Assembly (NCBI RefSeq): GCF_000514815.1
Contig: NZ_AZWQ01000027.1
Span: 53,795 to 97,659 of the forward strand
Origin: Salinispora fenicalii
GTDB lineage: Bacteria > Actinomycetota > Actinomycetes > Mycobacteriales > Micromonosporaceae
Length of the DNA stretch: 43,865 bases
Reading direction: 5' to 3'
Shown here: one piece after another, positions 1 through 9,108 of the stretch
How positions within the stretch are numbered: position 1 is the first letter of the stretch
How the letters are laid out: every line of letters starts with the position of its first letter
Translations under genes and position numbers: made by a program
Notes under the pieces: generated by a model
Seen by the model: only the letters and a program-made list of their open reading frames with translations
Told to the model about the DNA's origin: nothing
Database searches by the model: none

Positions 1-2
1 CC

Positions 3-287
3 CCCGCCCCGATCACGGTCGGGCATCCGGCCGAACACGCCCTCGCCCTCGAACTGGCGGGTTTCGGAGCCGTGGTGGCCGGCGTCGAGCAGACCCTGCA
101 GTTCCACCGGCTCGCCGGCTACCTGCACACCCTCGCCACCACCTTCAGCGGCTTCTACGAAGCCTGCCCGGTCCTGCGGGCCGAGGACGCGGTGCGCGAC
201 AGCCGGCTCGCCCTCTGCGACCTCACCGCCCGGGTCCTCCGGCAGGGCCTGTATCTACTCGGCATCGCCACCCCCGACCGGATGTAG
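3..287 (+). CDS. argS: Arginyl-tRNA synthetase, C-terminal end (partial)
   Basis: This is the last ~94 codons of a gene that begins before the window. The translation reads through residues such as HPAEHALALELAGFG and ends in CDLTARVLRQGLYLLGI and PDRM. It matches the helical DALR anticodon-binding domain at the C-terminus of class I arginyl-tRNA synthetases, including the typical ending with a Leu/Gly-rich helix and PDRM. The enzyme charges tRNA-Arg in the cytoplasm. The catalytic HIGH and KMSKS motifs lie outside the window and cannot be checked. It reads in the same direction as purB, which starts 89 bases later. Identification is from the domain end only, so the family is confident and the rest is inferred. 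Confidence 0.85.
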   Translation, partial: PAPITVGHPAEHALALELAGFGAVVAGVEQTLQFHRLAGYLHTLATTFSGFYEACPVLRAEDAVRDSRLALCDLTARVLRQGLYLLGIATPDRM

Positions 288-376
288 CGCCCGGCCACGC
301 CGGCCGCGCGCTCGAGTCGCGTGGTCGGCGGCGGCCCGGCCGGGAGTGCTGTGCCCGGGTACCGGAGAATGGGGTC

Positions 377-1801
377 GTGACGACGATCCCGAACGTGCTC
401 GCCAACCGGTACGCCTCCCCTGAGTTGGTCACCCTCTGGTCCCCGGAGGAGAAGATTCGGATGGAGCGGCGGCTCTGGCTGGCCGTGCTCACCGCCCAGC
501 GGGATCTCGGCGTGGACGTTCCGGACGGGGTGGTCGAGGCGTACCAGCGGGTGCTCGACCAGGTCGACCTGGCCTCGATCGCGCAGCGGGAGCGGGTCAC
601 CCGACACGACGTGAAGGCGCGGATCGAGGAGTTCAGCGCGCTCGCCGGGCACGAGCACGTGCACAAGGGCATGACCTCCCGGGACCTGACCGAGAATGTC
701 GAGCAGCTTCAGGTGCGGGCCTCCCTGGAGCTGATCCGGGACCGGGTGGTCGCCACCCTGGCCCGGCTGTCCCAGCTCGCCGTCGAGCACTCCGGCCTGG
801 TGCTGACGGGGCGTTCGCACAACGTGGCGGCACAGGCCACCACGTTGGGCAAGCGGTTCGCGTCGGCGGCGGAGGAGCTGTTGATCGCGTACGAGCGGCT
901 GGACGACCTGATCGGGCGGTACCCGCTGCGGGGGATCAAGGGCCCGGTCGGCACCGCCGCGGACCAGCTCGACCTGCTCGACGGGGACGCCGGCAAACTG
1001 GGCGAGTTGGAGCGACGGGTGGCGAAGCACCTCGGGTTCGGCCGGGTGCTGGACAGCGTCGGGCAGGTCTACCCGCGTTCGCTCGACTTCGACGTGCTCT
1101 CGGCGTTGTCCCAGGTGGCGGCCGGGCCGTCGTCGTTGGCCACCACGATCCGGCTGATGGTCGGCCAGGAGCTGGCCACCGAGGGCTTCCAGCCGGGCCA
1201 GGTCGGCTCCAGTGCGATGCCGCACAAGATGAACACCCGGTCGTCGGAGCGGGTGAACGGCTTCGCGGTGATCCTCCGGGGTTACCTGTCGATGGTCGGT
1301 GAGCTCGCCGGCGACCAGTGGAACGAGGGGGATGTCTCCTGCTCGGTGGTGCGCCGGGTGGCGCTGCCGGACGCCTTCTTCGCCGCTGACGGGCTGTTCC
1401 AGACGTTCCTCACCGTGTTGGACGAGTTCGGCGCGTACCCGGCGGTGGTCAACCGGGAGTTGGAGCGTTTCCTGCCGTTCCTGGCCACCACCAAGATCCT
1501 GGTCGCGGCGGTACGGCGGGGCGTCGGCCGGGAGGTCGCCCATGAGGTGATCAAGGAGCATGCGGTGGCGGTCGCGCTGGCGATGCGGGAGAAGGGCGCC
1601 ACCGAGAACGACCTCTTTGACCGGCTCGCCACCGACGACCGGCTAAACCTGACCCGGGCTGACATCGCCGACCTGGTGGCCGACCGTACGGCCTTCGTCG
1701 GTGCCGCGCCCGCCCAGGTCCATGCGGTGGTGCAGCGTGTCGCGGAGGTTCTCGACCGCCACCCCGGCGCCGCCGCGTACAACCCGCCGCCGATCCTCTG
1801 A
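377..1801 (+). CDS. purB: Adenylosuccinate lyase
   Basis: The 474-residue protein catalyses two steps of purine synthesis: release of fumarate from SAICAR to give AICAR, and from adenylosuccinate to give AMP. It has the length and layout of the fumarase/aspartase superfamily. The signature loop GSSAMPHKMNTRSSERVNG lies near residue 275, carrying the catalytic Ser and the Met/Lys of the flexible lid. An HEHVHKGMTSRDLTEN segment near residue 93 provides the His and Thr/Ser of the active site. The start is a GTG at 377, which gives the usual family N-terminus (NVLANRYASPELVTLWSPE). It sits upstream of the purSQL genes, separated by an oppositely oriented YbjQ-type gene. Nothing looks damaged. 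Confidence 0.97.
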   Translation: MTTIPNVLANRYASPELVTLWSPEEKIRMERRLWLAVLTAQRDLGVDVPDGVVEAYQRVLDQVDLASIAQRERVTRHDVKARIEEFSALAGHEHVHKGMTSRDLTENVEQLQVRASLELIRDRVVATLARLSQLAVEHSGLVLTGRSHNVAAQATTLGKRFASAAEELLIAYERLDDLIGRYPLRGIKGPVGTAADQLDLLDGDAGKLGELERRVAKHLGFGRVLDSVGQVYPRSLDFDVLSALSQVAAGPSSLATTIRLMVGQELATEGFQPGQVGSSAMPHKMNTRSSERVNGFAVILRGYLSMVGELAGDQWNEGDVSCSVVRRVALPDAFFAADGLFQTFLTVLDEFGAYPAVVNRELERFLPFLATTKILVAAVRRGVGREVAHEVIKEHAVAVALAMREKGATENDLFDRLATDDRLNLTRADIADLVADRTAFVGAAPAQVHAVVQRVAEVLDRHPGAAAYNPPPIL

Positions 1802-1853
1802 TCACCGCCGTCCCCGCCCGGGCCGCCGACGTCGCGTGTCGGGACGCGGTGGG

Positions 1854-2315
1854 TCAGGGCTCGGGGGTGGGGGTCTCGGCCGCGCTGCGCAGGTCGGGCG
1901 CGGTGGCCGGCTCGCCGACGCCGCTGGGCTCGGGCGTGATCTTCGGCTCGTTTGCGGTCTCCGCCGCCACCAGGGGCTGGTCGGGGGGCATGACGTCGGG
2001 GACCCGGGGCACCACGATCACCGCCGTGCCGTAGGCGCAGATCTCCATCCACATCTCGCCGCAGTCCCGGCTGTCGAACCGCATCCCGATCACCGCGTTC
2101 GCGCCGAGCCGGCGGGCCTCCTCGCCGAGCCGGGCCACCGAGTCGGCACGCCACCGGGTGAGGTTGTCCGGCGCCATCGGGTCGTACGCGCCGCCCCGGA
2201 GGTTCTTCACGCCCTCGCGGTACGGGTTGCGGGTCCTGGCCATCGAGGAGACCACCTCGCCGAGGATCTGGCGGACCTCATAACCGGGTAGTTGATCCGT
2301 CGTCACGACCAGCAC
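1854..2315 (-). CDS. YbjQ/UPF0145 family protein with extended C-terminus
   Basis: The first ~105 residues of this 153-residue protein match the YbjQ (UPF0145) family. It starts LVVTTDQLPGYEV and contains RNPYREGVKNLRGGAYDPM, then GANAVIGMRFDS and MEICAYGTAVIV. These small cytoplasmic proteins form pentameric assemblies and are sometimes described as heavy-metal binding, but no reaction is established. The GTG at 2315 is chosen because family homology begins exactly there; the frame stays open upstream to 2420 without family similarity. The last ~45 residues are a Pro/Ala/Glu-rich tail without recognisable fold. The gene converges on purB, whose stop lies 52 bases away. Function is unknown. 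Confidence 0.8.
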   Translation of the reverse strand: MLVVTTDQLPGYEVRQILGEVVSSMARTRNPYREGVKNLRGGAYDPMAPDNLTRWRADSVARLGEEARRLGANAVIGMRFDSRDCGEMWMEICAYGTAVIVVPRVPDVMPPDQPLVAAETANEPKITPEPSGVGEPATAPDLRSAAETPTPEP

Positions 2316-2821
2316 GGTTCTGATGCTGTCAGCCGGCGCTGGGGTCGAACGTGGGCCTTGTTCACCTGATCGGATGGTGAAAAACAGCGCGGCGCGGACG
2401 GTCGGCGCTTGGCCGGCCACCTGCGTCGTGGTGGCGTTAACCGTCAGACATCGGAAATCGAGGCGATCCAGGAACGGTTGTACGCGACACCGCCGCGGAT
2501 CCGGAGGCGCACGCCGCCGGCGACGCCGACCTCCTGATTGATGGGACTCCCGTGCTGGCTTCCGGGATTTGCATTGAAGAGTTTGGATTGGCTTGTTGGT
2601 ATCACCTAGTGGTGGACCTTTCTACTACTCGGTAGGTGACAACGAAATCGCATCGGGAGTACAACGGAAAGGCATCGGTCTAGGTGCTCCGCCTTAACTG
2701 CGCCCGAGATCGCCCAAACCGCGTGCGGCCGGTGCGGCCCACGCGATATCTGCCAGGTAGGCTGGCTGCGCTCGCCCCTAGTGGGTCGGCACCCAACTGC
2801 GTACACAGTCAGGAGTGCCCA
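2316..2821. other. Intergenic region upstream of purS
   Basis: This 506-base gap separates the divergent YbjQ-type gene and purS and should hold both promoters. No convincing gene is seen. The open frame in front of purS lacks family similarity. An inverted repeat with 7-base arms (TCACCTA at 2602-2608 and TAGGTGA at 2633-2639) could be an operator or leader hairpin. Composition around 2540-2680 is clearly more AT-rich than the flanking genes, as expected of a regulatory region. A purS ribosome-binding site (AGGAG) is at 2811-2815. No -10/-35 pair is clear enough to call. Confidence 0.5.
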
Positions 2822-3085
2822 GTGCCTCGCGTCGTCGTCGACGTCATGCTCAAACCCGAGATCCTCGATCCGCAGGGACAGGCCGTCGCTAACGCGCTGC
2901 CCCGGCTCGGCGTCACCGACGTCGCCTCAGTCCGGATCGGCCGACGGATCGAGATCGAGTTCACCGGGGAGCCAGATCTGAACCAGACCCGGGAGATCGC
3001 CGACAAGCTGCTCGCCAACCCGGTCATCGAGGACTTCACCATCCGGCTGGCCGAGGATGGCGAAACCGTGGACGCCCAACCGTGA
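2822..3085 (+). CDS. purS: FGAM synthase subunit PurS
   Basis: The 87-residue PurS is the small structural subunit of the three-part formylglycinamidine ribonucleotide synthase (PurS-PurQ-PurL). It bridges the glutaminase PurQ to the synthase PurL and helps channel ammonia. The sequence has the family pattern: an N-terminal strand [16 protein letters not shown], then the conserved VANALPRLG and a C-terminal NPVIEDFTI. The GTG at 2822 is preceded by AGGAG six bases upstream and gives the family's usual length. A longer frame from 2684 is open but lacks similarity. The stop overlaps the purQ start by four bases (GTGA), so the two are translationally coupled. Confidence 0.95.
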   Translation: MPRVVVDVMLKPEILDPQGQAVANALPRLGVTDVASVRIGRRIEIEFTGEPDLNQTREIADKLLANPVIEDFTIRLAEDGETVDAQP

Positions 3086-3762
3086 CCGCCCGAGTAGGCG
3101 TGGTCACGTTCCCCGGTTCGCTCGACGACGGGGACGCTGCCCGAGCTGTCCGGCTCGCCGGCGCCGAGCCGGTCCGCCTCTGGCACGCAGACCCGCAGCT
3201 GCACGGGGTGGACGCCGTCGTCCTGCCCGGCGGCTTCTCGTACGGCGACTATCTGCGCTGCGGCGCCATCGCCCGGTTCGCCGCGGTGATGGAGACGATC
3301 GTGGACGCCGCCCGAGCGGGCCTGCCGGTGCTCGGCATCTGCAACGGCTTCCAGATCCTCTGCGAGGCTCACCTACTGCCCGGTGCGTTGACCCGAAACC
3401 AGCACCTGCACTTCCGTAACCGGGACCAGGTCCTGCGTATCGAGTCGGCCGGCACCGCCTGGACCAACGCGTTCCAGCCCGGCCAGGAGGTGCTGATTCC
3501 GGTCAAGAACGGTGAGGGCTGCTACGTCGCGGACGCCGCGACGCTGGACCAGCTCGAAGCCGAAGGTCGGGTGGTTGCTCGCTACGTGGGCAACCCAAAC
3601 GGGTCCCAGCGGGACATCGCCGCGATCACTAACTCCGCCGGAAACGTCGTCGGCATCATGCCGCACCCGGAGCACGCCGTGGAGGAGCTCACCGGCCCCT
3701 CCCTGGACGGCCTCGGCTTCTTCACCTCGGCGCTCAAGCACCTGGTGGGGACCGCGGCGTGA
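3082..3762 (+). CDS. purQ: FGAM synthase glutaminase subunit PurQ
   Basis: PurQ (226 residues) hydrolyses glutamine and passes ammonia to PurL for conversion of FGAR to FGAM in purine synthesis. It is a class I glutamine amidotransferase. The nucleophile elbow GICNGFQ places the catalytic Cys at residue 87, the oxyanion strand is [12 protein letters not shown], and the His-Glu pair is in the C-terminal [10 protein letters not shown]. Start and stop context are clear: the GTG start overlaps the purS stop by four bases. The 67-base gap to purL ends with AAGGAGAGG in front of the purL ATG. The protein is intact and of standard length for the small, separate-subunit system. Confidence 0.97.
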   Translation: MTARVGVVTFPGSLDDGDAARAVRLAGAEPVRLWHADPQLHGVDAVVLPGGFSYGDYLRCGAIARFAAVMETIVDAARAGLPVLGICNGFQILCEAHLLPGALTRNQHLHFRNRDQVLRIESAGTAWTNAFQPGQEVLIPVKNGEGCYVADAATLDQLEAEGRVVARYVGNPNGSQRDIAAITNSAGNVVGIMPHPEHAVEELTGPSLDGLGFFTSALKHLVGTAA

Positions 3763-3829
3763 CCACAGGCGGCATCATCGGTCGGCTCACCCGCCCGACG
3801 GGCGGTCCGGTGCGTAACAAGGAGAGGTC

Positions 3830-6283
3830 ATGACCACCCAGGACCCGGTCCGGGACACCTCAGACACCGCAGCAGCCGGACCGACGGCCGCGCCTGACCG
3901 AGGCGCCGCCGTCACCGGCTGGGCCGGGGGCGTGGACACCGTCCCCCATGCCGGCGACAGCCCGGACGAGCTTCAGCCCTACGCCGACCTCGGCCTCCGC
4001 GACGACGAATACCAGCGGATCCGGCAGGTGCTCGACCGGCGGCCGACCCAGGCCGAGCTGGCCATGTACTCGATCATGTGGAGTGAGCACTGCTCCTACA
4101 AGTCGAGCAAGGTGCACCTGCGCCAGTTCGGGGAAAAGGCCCCGTCCAGCGACCGACTACTCGCCGGCATCGGGGAGAACGCGGGCGTGGTCCGAGTCTC
4201 CGACGAGCTTGCGGTGACCTTCAAGGTCGAGTCGCACAACCACCCGAGCTTCGTCGAGCCTTACCAGGGTGCGGCGACCGGCGTCGGCGGCATCGTCCGG
4301 GACATCCTCGCGATGGGCGCGCGTCCGGTCGCGGTGATGGACCCGCTGCGCTTCGGTGCGGCCGACCACCCCGACACCGCCCGCGTGCTACCCGGCGTGA
4401 TCGCCGGGGTCGGCGGCTACGGTAACCGCCTCGGCCTGCCGAACATCGGCGGCGAGGTCGTCTTTGACCCCTGCTATCAGGGCAACCCGCTGGTCAACGC
4501 CCTCTGCGTCGGGGTACTACCGATCGACCGACTCCAGAACAAGGCCGCCGCCGGCGACGGAAACGTCGTGGTGCTGATGGGCGCCAAGACCGGCCGGGAC
4601 GGCATCGGCGGCGTGTCGGTGCTGGCCAGCGCCACCTTCGACGAGGGCAGCGAGCAGCGCCGCCCCTCGGTGCAGGTGGGTGATCCGTTCATCGAGAAAC
4701 TGCTCATCGAGGCCTGCCTGGAGCTCTACGACGAGCAGCTCGTCGTCGGCATCCAGGACCTCGGCGGTGCCGGGCTGACCTGTGCCCTCGCCGAGACCGC
4801 CGCTGCCGCGGGCACCGGCATGCGGGTTTGGCTCGAGCGGGTCCCGCTGCGGGAAGCCTCGATGGAGCCGCACGAGATCCTCGCCAGCGAGTCCCAGGAG
4901 CGGATGCTGCTGGTGGTCGAGCCGGAGAAGCTGGAGGCGGTGCTCAAGACCGCCGAGAAGTGGGGCGTGCTCGCCACCGCGATCGGTGAGGTCACCCCGC
5001 CGGCAGCGGACGGGCAGCCGGGCCGTCTGGTCGTCACCTGGTGCGACCACCTGGTCGTTGATGTCCCGCCGGGCTCACTGGCGGACGACGGCCCGGTGTA
5101 CAACCGGCCGATGCGGGAGCCGGCCGACCTGATCCTGCTCCAGGCCGACCGAGCGGAGACCCTGCCCCGGCCGAGTAACCCGGAGGCCCTGCGGGAGACG
5201 GTCCTGCGGATGATCGCCTCACCGAACCTCGCGGACAAGACTTGGGTCACCGAGCAGTACGACCGGTACGTACTGGGTAACACCGTGCTCGCTCAGCCCG
5301 AGGACTCGGGTGTGATCCGGATCGACGAGCGCAGCGGGATCGGCATCGCGCTCTCCGTCGACGGCAACGGCCGGTACGCGCGTCTCGACCCGTACCACGG
5401 CGCCAAGCTCGCGCTGGCCGAGGCGTACCGGAACGTGGCGGTGAGCGGCGCCAAGCCGATCGCCGTCACCGACTGCCTCAACTTCGGCTCGCCGGAGGAC
5501 CCGGGCGTGATGTGGCAGTTCGCCGAGGCTGTTCGGGGCATCGCCGACGGCTGCGGCGAGCTGGGCATCCCAGTGACCGGGGGTAACGTCAGCTTCTATA
5601 ACCAGACCGGTGCGGCTGCCATCCATCCGACCCCGGTGGTAGGCGTCCTCGGCGTGCTGGACGATGTGGCCGACCGGGTCCCGATGGGCTTTGTTCCGCG
5701 CGACGACGGTCATGACCAGATCTACCTGCTGGGCGAGACGCACGTGGAGCTCTCCGGCTCGGAGTGGGCGTGGGCTACCCACGAACACCTCGGTGGCGTA
5801 CCTCCCCGGGTGGACCTCGACCGCGAGCGGGCGATCGCCGACCTGATGGCGGTGGCAGCCCGGGGCGGGCACCTCAGCTCCGCGCACGATCTCTCCGACG
5901 GCGGTCTGGCGCAGGGCCTGGTCGAGTCCTGCCTGCGCCGGGGCGTCGGTGCTCGGGTGACCCTGCCGGAGCAGTTCGCCGACGGCTCGATGCCGTTCGT
6001 CTTCCTGTTCAGTGAGTCCGCTGGCCGGGTGTTGGTCTCGGTGCCGCGCGGGCATGAGAAGGCGTTCACCGGGCTGGCCGCCGAGCAGGGCGTGCCGTGC
6101 GAGCGGATCGGCGTCACCGATCCGGCGGGTGGTGCGCTGGAATTGCACGGGCAGTTCCAGCTCAGCCTGGCGGAGTTGCGTGCGGCACACAGCGCCACCC
6201 TGCCTCGCCTCTTCGGCGGAGCGGACGTGGCGACGCCCGCCAGCTCCGAGCCGCAGCCGGAGGGACCGAGCGAACCGGCGTGA
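3830..6283 (+). CDS. purL: FGAM synthase large subunit PurL
   Basis: At 817 residues this is the small-type PurL that works with separate PurS and PurQ. It uses ATP and ammonia to turn FGAR into FGAM. Visible family landmarks are [16 protein letters not shown] near residue 80, [24 protein letters not shown], the first-half [13 protein letters not shown] and the second-half [14 protein letters not shown] and [13 protein letters not shown]. These are the paired AIR-synthase-like halves that form the ATP site and pseudo-site. An extra Ala/Thr/Gly-rich N-terminal stretch of ~50 residues precedes the core, and the last ~20 residues are a Pro/Glu-rich tail. Both are common in actinobacterial members. 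The ATG has a GGAGAGG ribosome-binding site. It is the last gene of the purSQL run. Confidence 0.97.
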   Translation: MTTQDPVRDTSDTAAAGPTAAPDRGAAVTGWAGGVDTVPHAGDSPDELQPYADLGLRDDEYQRIRQVLDRRPTQAELAMYSIMWSEHCSYKSSKVHLRQFGEKAPSSDRLLAGIGENAGVVRVSDELAVTFKVESHNHPSFVEPYQGAATGVGGIVRDILAMGARPVAVMDPLRFGAADHPDTARVLPGVIAGVGGYGNRLGLPNIGGEVVFDPCYQGNPLVNALCVGVLPIDRLQNKAAAGDGNVVVLMGAKTGRDGIGGVSVLASATFDEGSEQRRPSVQVGDPFIEKLLIEACLELYDEQLVVGIQDLGGAGLTCALAETAAAAGTGMRVWLERVPLREASMEPHEILASESQERMLLVVEPEKLEAVLKTAEKWGVLATAIGEVTPPAADGQPGRLVVTWCDHLVVDVPPGSLADDGPVYNRPMREPADLILLQADRAETLPRPSNPEALRETVLRMIASPNLADKTWVTEQYDRYVLGNTVLAQPEDSGVIRIDERSGIGIALSVDGNGRYARLDPYHGAKLALAEAYRNVAVSGAKPIAVTDCLNFGSPEDPGVMWQFAEAVRGIADGCGELGIPVTGGNVSFYNQTGAAAIHPTPVVGVLGVLDDVADRVPMGFVPRDDGHDQIYLLGETHVELSGSEWAWATHEHLGGVPPRVDLDRERAIADLMAVAARGGHLSSAHDLSDGGLAQGLVESCLRRGVGARVTLPEQFADGSMPFVFLFSESAGRVLVSVPRGHEKAFTGLAAEQGVPCERIGVTDPAGGALELHGQFQLSLAELRAAHSATLPRLFGGADVATPASSEPQPEGPSEPA

Positions 6284-6336
6284 CCGTCGCCGCACCGGCC
6301 CCGTCCGGTCCTGGCACCCGATCCGAGTAAGGCGAT

Positions 6337-6364
6337 CCGGCCCGGCTGATCTCAGCCGGGCCGG
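6337..6364 (+). terminator. Hairpin after purL
   Basis: A 13-bp perfect GC-rich stem (6337-6349 with 6352-6364) lies 54 bases after the purL stop and is followed by ACTTTGCTAT. It resembles an intrinsic terminator, although the U tract is short, as often in high-GC actinobacteria. A second, longer hairpin follows at 6397-6444. Confidence 0.65.
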
Positions 6365-6396
6365 ACTTTGCTATCGGGGGATCGACACACCCCAGG

Positions 6397-6444
6397 ACAT
6401 ACGGTTGAGGGCCACCCGGCTTCGGGTGGCCCTCAACCGTATGT
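6397..6444. terminator. Bidirectional terminator, perfect 22-bp stem
   Basis: Positions 6397-6418 pair perfectly with 6423-6444 around a GCTT loop. It lies between the convergent purL and the reverse-strand membrane-protein gene, ending two bases before the latter's stop codon. The position and symmetry fit a terminator used from both sides. Confidence 0.85.
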
Positions 6445-6446
6445 CG

Positions 6447-8441
6447 TCAGTCGTCCAGCCAGTCCAGCCGGCGACCGCCCCGGTCCGGCGGGGGAGCGTC
6501 GGACCGAGCCCGATCAGCCTGCGTCGGGTCTCCGTAGCCGCTACCGTAGCCGCCCTGGCCATACCCACGGTCGTCGTAGCCGCTGTGTTGGGCGGGTGCT
6601 TCCTGGCCGTAACCGTCGTAGCTGCCGCGTTGGGTTGGCAGCTCTTGGCCGTAGCTGCCGTACTGGGCGGGTGCTTCCTGGCCGTAACCGTCGTAGCCGC
6701 CGTGCTGGGTTGGCAGCTCTTGGCCGTAGCTGCCGTACTGGGCGGGCGCTTCCTGGCCGTAGCCGTAGCCCTGTTGTCCGTAGCCGTAGCCGTCGTAGCC
6801 GCCCTGCTGGTCGTAGCCACCGGCCGGCTCGGCACCATGTCCGTACCCGGGCTCGGTCTGGCTGTAGCCAGCGTCCTGCTGATACCTGCCCGTGGGGTAG
6901 GGGTCGGCCGGGGCCGGGTACTGCGTGGCGTCCGCCTGGTAGCGGCCGGTCGCTTCGTCGTACCGCTCGCCGTAGCCGTAGGACTCGCCGGAGGTGGGAG
7001 GGTAGCCGGTTCCGGCCGGCGAGGACATGCCGTAGTCGCTGGCGCCGTAGCCGCCACCGGAGGCGGGTGACGTGGTGCCGTAGCCGCCACCGGAGGCGGG
7101 TGACGTGGTGCCGTAGCCGCCACCGGAGGCGGGTGACGTGGTGCCGTAGCCGCTGCCGGCCGGCTCGGTGGCACCGAAGTCCCCGGTGCCGTAGCCGCCT
7201 GGCTGGTCACCGTAGCCGCTGCCGGCCCAGCCGGACTGGCCGGCGGACGCGCCATAGGGCTGCGGCGGAGCGCCGTAGGGGTCCGGTGGGACATCGTCAA
7301 TCACCGGGCTGTGCATCATTGTGGGAGCCTCGGCGAGGGACGGGTCCCCGCCGACCATCGTCGGCGCCGCGGTCGGATTCACGATCCGCGTCTGATCGTC
7401 GGCGCCGCCGTAGCCAGCGCGGGCGACCGGGACGGCACCCGTGGCCGCGCCGGAGGGGTCGACGCCCGCCTCGTCTTCGTCGTCGTTCTCCTTGCGGCGT
7501 AGCCACAGCAGCACCATGGTGCCCACGCCGGCTGCCACGAGGAGGCCACCGAGCAGGATGATCAGCAGTGAGCCGGTGCCGCCGGACCCCTCCTCGCTGG
7601 CGTCCGCAACGGGGACATCCACGACGGCTTCGACCGGCTCATCGGTCACCTCCTCCACCCCGACCGTCGGGGCCGGCTCGAGGCTCGATGAGGAGGTGGG
7701 GCTCGGGGTTGGCTCTTCGATCTCGAGTGAGATTCGCTGGCCGGAGACGCTCTGCCCGGCGGAGGCATTCAGCGTCTTGCTGGCGTTGGTGCCGTCGTGG
7801 CTTGCGCCGATGGCGAGTTGGCCGGGGGCGATCGGGTTCTGGGTGCTGCCGGTGAACCGGAAGTTTCCACCGTTGTCGGTGATGGTGTTGAATCTGTTGT
7901 TCTCGGAGTCCTTGAGGATGACCTGGGCTCCCGGTACCGCACTGCCGGTGCTCTTGTTGACCACCTCGCCGGAGACCGACTTCACCGTCTGTACCTGGGG
8001 GGGCTCGGTGGTCGGGTTGGGCTGCGGCTCCGGCTTGCCCACCAGGGTGACCCTGGTGCTCCCGGTCCCCGGTTCGTCGCTGTCGGAAAAGTCCGCAGTG
8101 ACGGTAATCGTCGCCTCTCCGTCGGCCGCGTCATTCGCCAGTCGGAAGGTGGCCTGGTAGTCCTTGCTTTGATTAACGCTGCCGCGGCTGCAACCGTTGA
8201 CGCAGGTGAGCTTTCCGTTGCTGGATGTCACCGACACGTTGGCGGTCTCGCCCTCCGAGACCTCGATCGAGTAGCTGACCGTCACGCTCCCGCCCGCCTC
8301 GACCCGGCTCGGTGAGGCCGAGACATTGGTGACCCCGGGGGCGGCGGAGGCCGGGGTGGCGGGGACGGCGAGCAGGGCGCCGACCAGCAACGCCACGACC
8401 ACACCGGCCCGCTGCTTCCAGGCACGTCGGTGTGTTGACAC
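6447..8441 (-). CDS. Secreted/membrane protein with Ig-like and CnaB-like domains and Tyr/Gly-rich repeat tail
   Basis: The 664-residue protein starts with a Sec signal peptide (basic STHRRAWKQR, hydrophobic core, cleavage after PASA near residue 33). An Ig-like beta domain (~36-135) with a Cys pair follows, then a carboxypeptidase-regulatory/CnaB-like domain (~150-240, GEVVNKSTGSAVPGAQVIL). A Pro/Ser/Thr/Glu linker leads to one transmembrane helix at ~290-312 followed by LRRKE. This predicts an outside N-terminus and a ~350-residue cytoplasmic tail. The tail is low complexity, rich in Gly, Tyr, Gln and Pro, and includes 11-residue and 25-residue tandem repeats. The GTG at 8441 is chosen because GGAAG lies nine bases upstream; GTG at 8447 or ATG near 8501 are alternatives. 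Function is not known. A structural or signalling role at the cell surface is possible. The gene is unrelated to its purine neighbours. Confidence 0.8.
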   Translation of the reverse strand: MSTHRRAWKQRAGVVVALLVGALLAVPATPASAAPGVTNVSASPSRVEAGGSVTVSYSIEVSEGETANVSVTSSNGKLTCVNGCSRGSVNQSKDYQATFRLANDAADGEATITVTADFSDSDEPGTGSTRVTLVGKPEPQPNPTTEPPQVQTVKSVSGEVVNKSTGSAVPGAQVILKDSENNRFNTITDNGGNFRFTGSTQNPIAPGQLAIGASHDGTNASKTLNASAGQSVSGQRISLEIEEPTPSPTSSSSLEPAPTVGVEEVTDEPVEAVVDVPVADASEEGSGGTGSLLIILLGGLLVAAGVGTMVLLWLRRKENDDEDEAGVDPSGAATGAVPVARAGYGGADDQTRIVNPTAAPTMVGGDPSLAEAPTMMHSPVIDDVPPDPYGAPPQPYGASAGQSGWAGSGYGDQPGGYGTGDFGATEPAGSGYGTTSPASGGGYGTTSPASGGGYGTTSPASGGGYGASDYGMSSPAGTGYPPTSGESYGYGERYDEATGRYQADATQYPAPADPYPTGRYQQDAGYSQTEPGYGHGAEPAGGYDQQGGYDGYGYGQQGYGYGQEAPAQYGSYGQELPTQHGGYDGYGQEAPAQYGSYGQELPTQRGSYDGYGQEAPAQHSGYDDRGYGQGGYGSGYGDPTQADRARSDAPPPDRGGRRLDWLDD
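6591..6765. repeat. 75-bp tandem repeat in coding sequence
   Basis: Two full 75-bp copies start at 6591 and 6666 and a partial third starts at 6741. They encode a 25-residue unit alternating YGQEAPAQ and YGSYGQELPTQ with short YDG linkers in the tail of the membrane protein. The period is an exact multiple of three, so copy-number change would keep the frame. Confidence 0.9.
7045..7143. repeat. 33-bp tandem repeat, three copies
   Basis: Three near-identical 33-bp units begin at 7045, 7078 and 7111, with a further partial start after 7143. On the reverse strand they encode the 11-residue unit GGGYGTTSPAS in the cytoplasmic tail of the membrane protein. The period is in frame. Confidence 0.92.
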
Positions 8442-8600
8442 GTCCACCGCCTTCCACTGGAGTCCCACATGGCCGGCAGTCGCCGGGCCGGGGATCATCA
8501 CGGTACGAATACGCCGTGGGCTACTATGCCTTGTCTAGTCGGGTCAGCGCGACCCAGGGCCGGTGTGAGAGCATCCGCGCGCGCGCCGTATCGTCCCGCT

Positions 8601-8954
8601 GTGACCCCTTCGCACGCTAGGACGCCGGCCGTTGTGGCAGCGCTGTCGGCGCTCGATGCGGAGTGCACCCCCGATCGTCCGGTACTTCGGACGGCGGTCC
8701 GTGACCTGTTGTCCGTGCTCGCGGAGCGGGTACCCGGTCGTTCGGTGGAGGTGCGGGTCCCACCCTATGGCGCAGTGCAGTGCGTTCCGGGCCCCCGGCA
8801 CACCCGGGGCACCCCGGCGAACGTGGTCGAGACCGACCCGGAGACCTGGCTGCGGGTGGCGACGGGACGTGTCTCTTGGGCCGAAGCGGTCGCCGAGGGT
8901 CACGTACGGGTTAGTGGGGTCCGGGCAGACCTGGCCGCGTACCTGCCACTTTAG
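8601..8954 (+). CDS. Sterol carrier family protein
   Basis: This 117-residue protein belongs to a small actinobacterial family annotated as sterol-carrier family, normally found next to purF. The visible pattern is an N-terminal helix (TPAVVAALSALDAE), a strand-rich centre (SVEVRVPPYGAVQCV) and a C-terminal part resembling SCP2/TIGR03083-type ends (TDPETWLRVATGRVSWAEA followed by VRVSGVRADLAAYLPL). SCP2 folds bind hydrophobic ligands in a tunnel, but no ligand is known here. The GTG at 8601 gives family length; the frame is open upstream without similarity. It reads toward purF, 154 bases away, and may share a transcript with it. Confidence 0.75.
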   Translation: MTPSHARTPAVVAALSALDAECTPDRPVLRTAVRDLLSVLAERVPGRSVEVRVPPYGAVQCVPGPRHTRGTPANVVETDPETWLRVATGRVSWAEAVAEGHVRVSGVRADLAAYLPL

Positions 8955-9000
8955 TAGGTGGCAGCGGCTCGGGTATTACAGGACGCAGTGATTTCGTGAC

Positions 9001-9030
9001 TTTCTGTGTAGGTAGGGGTTCGCGTACACT
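9001..9030 (+). promoter_or_regulatory. Candidate purF promoter
   Basis: TTTCTG at 9001-9006 and TACACT at 9025-9030 are separated by 18 bases and lie ~80 bases before the purF start. The -10 is good and the -35 is weak. This is a guess from pattern alone. Confidence 0.3.
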
Positions 9031-9108
9031 GTCAGCGACGACAAGCGGTCCCGGCCGAGGAGCGGATCCCGTGATTCGCCTGGCCAGTCCAGCAAGAGGG
9101 AGCGGCAG

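Noticed and set aside
155..1561. Long open frame antisense to purB
   Set aside because: It mirrors purB codon bias in a high-GC genome, has no family similarity and no ribosome-binding site. The same holds for long antisense frames over purL (5219-6295) and narG (35602-37785).
2684..2821. Longer purS start upstream
   Set aside because: PurS proteins are ~80-90 residues; the added segment has no similarity, and a good ribosome-binding site precedes the GTG at 2822.
6012..7070. Open frame on the + strand running from purL into the membrane-protein gene
   Set aside because: It is Val/Ala/Gly-rich by reverse reading of the tail repeats and crosses two strong terminator hairpins. It is a shadow, not a gene.
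6591..7143. Regular repeats as a CRISPR array
   Set aside because: The units are directly tandem without spacers, and are in-frame coding repeats of the membrane protein tail.
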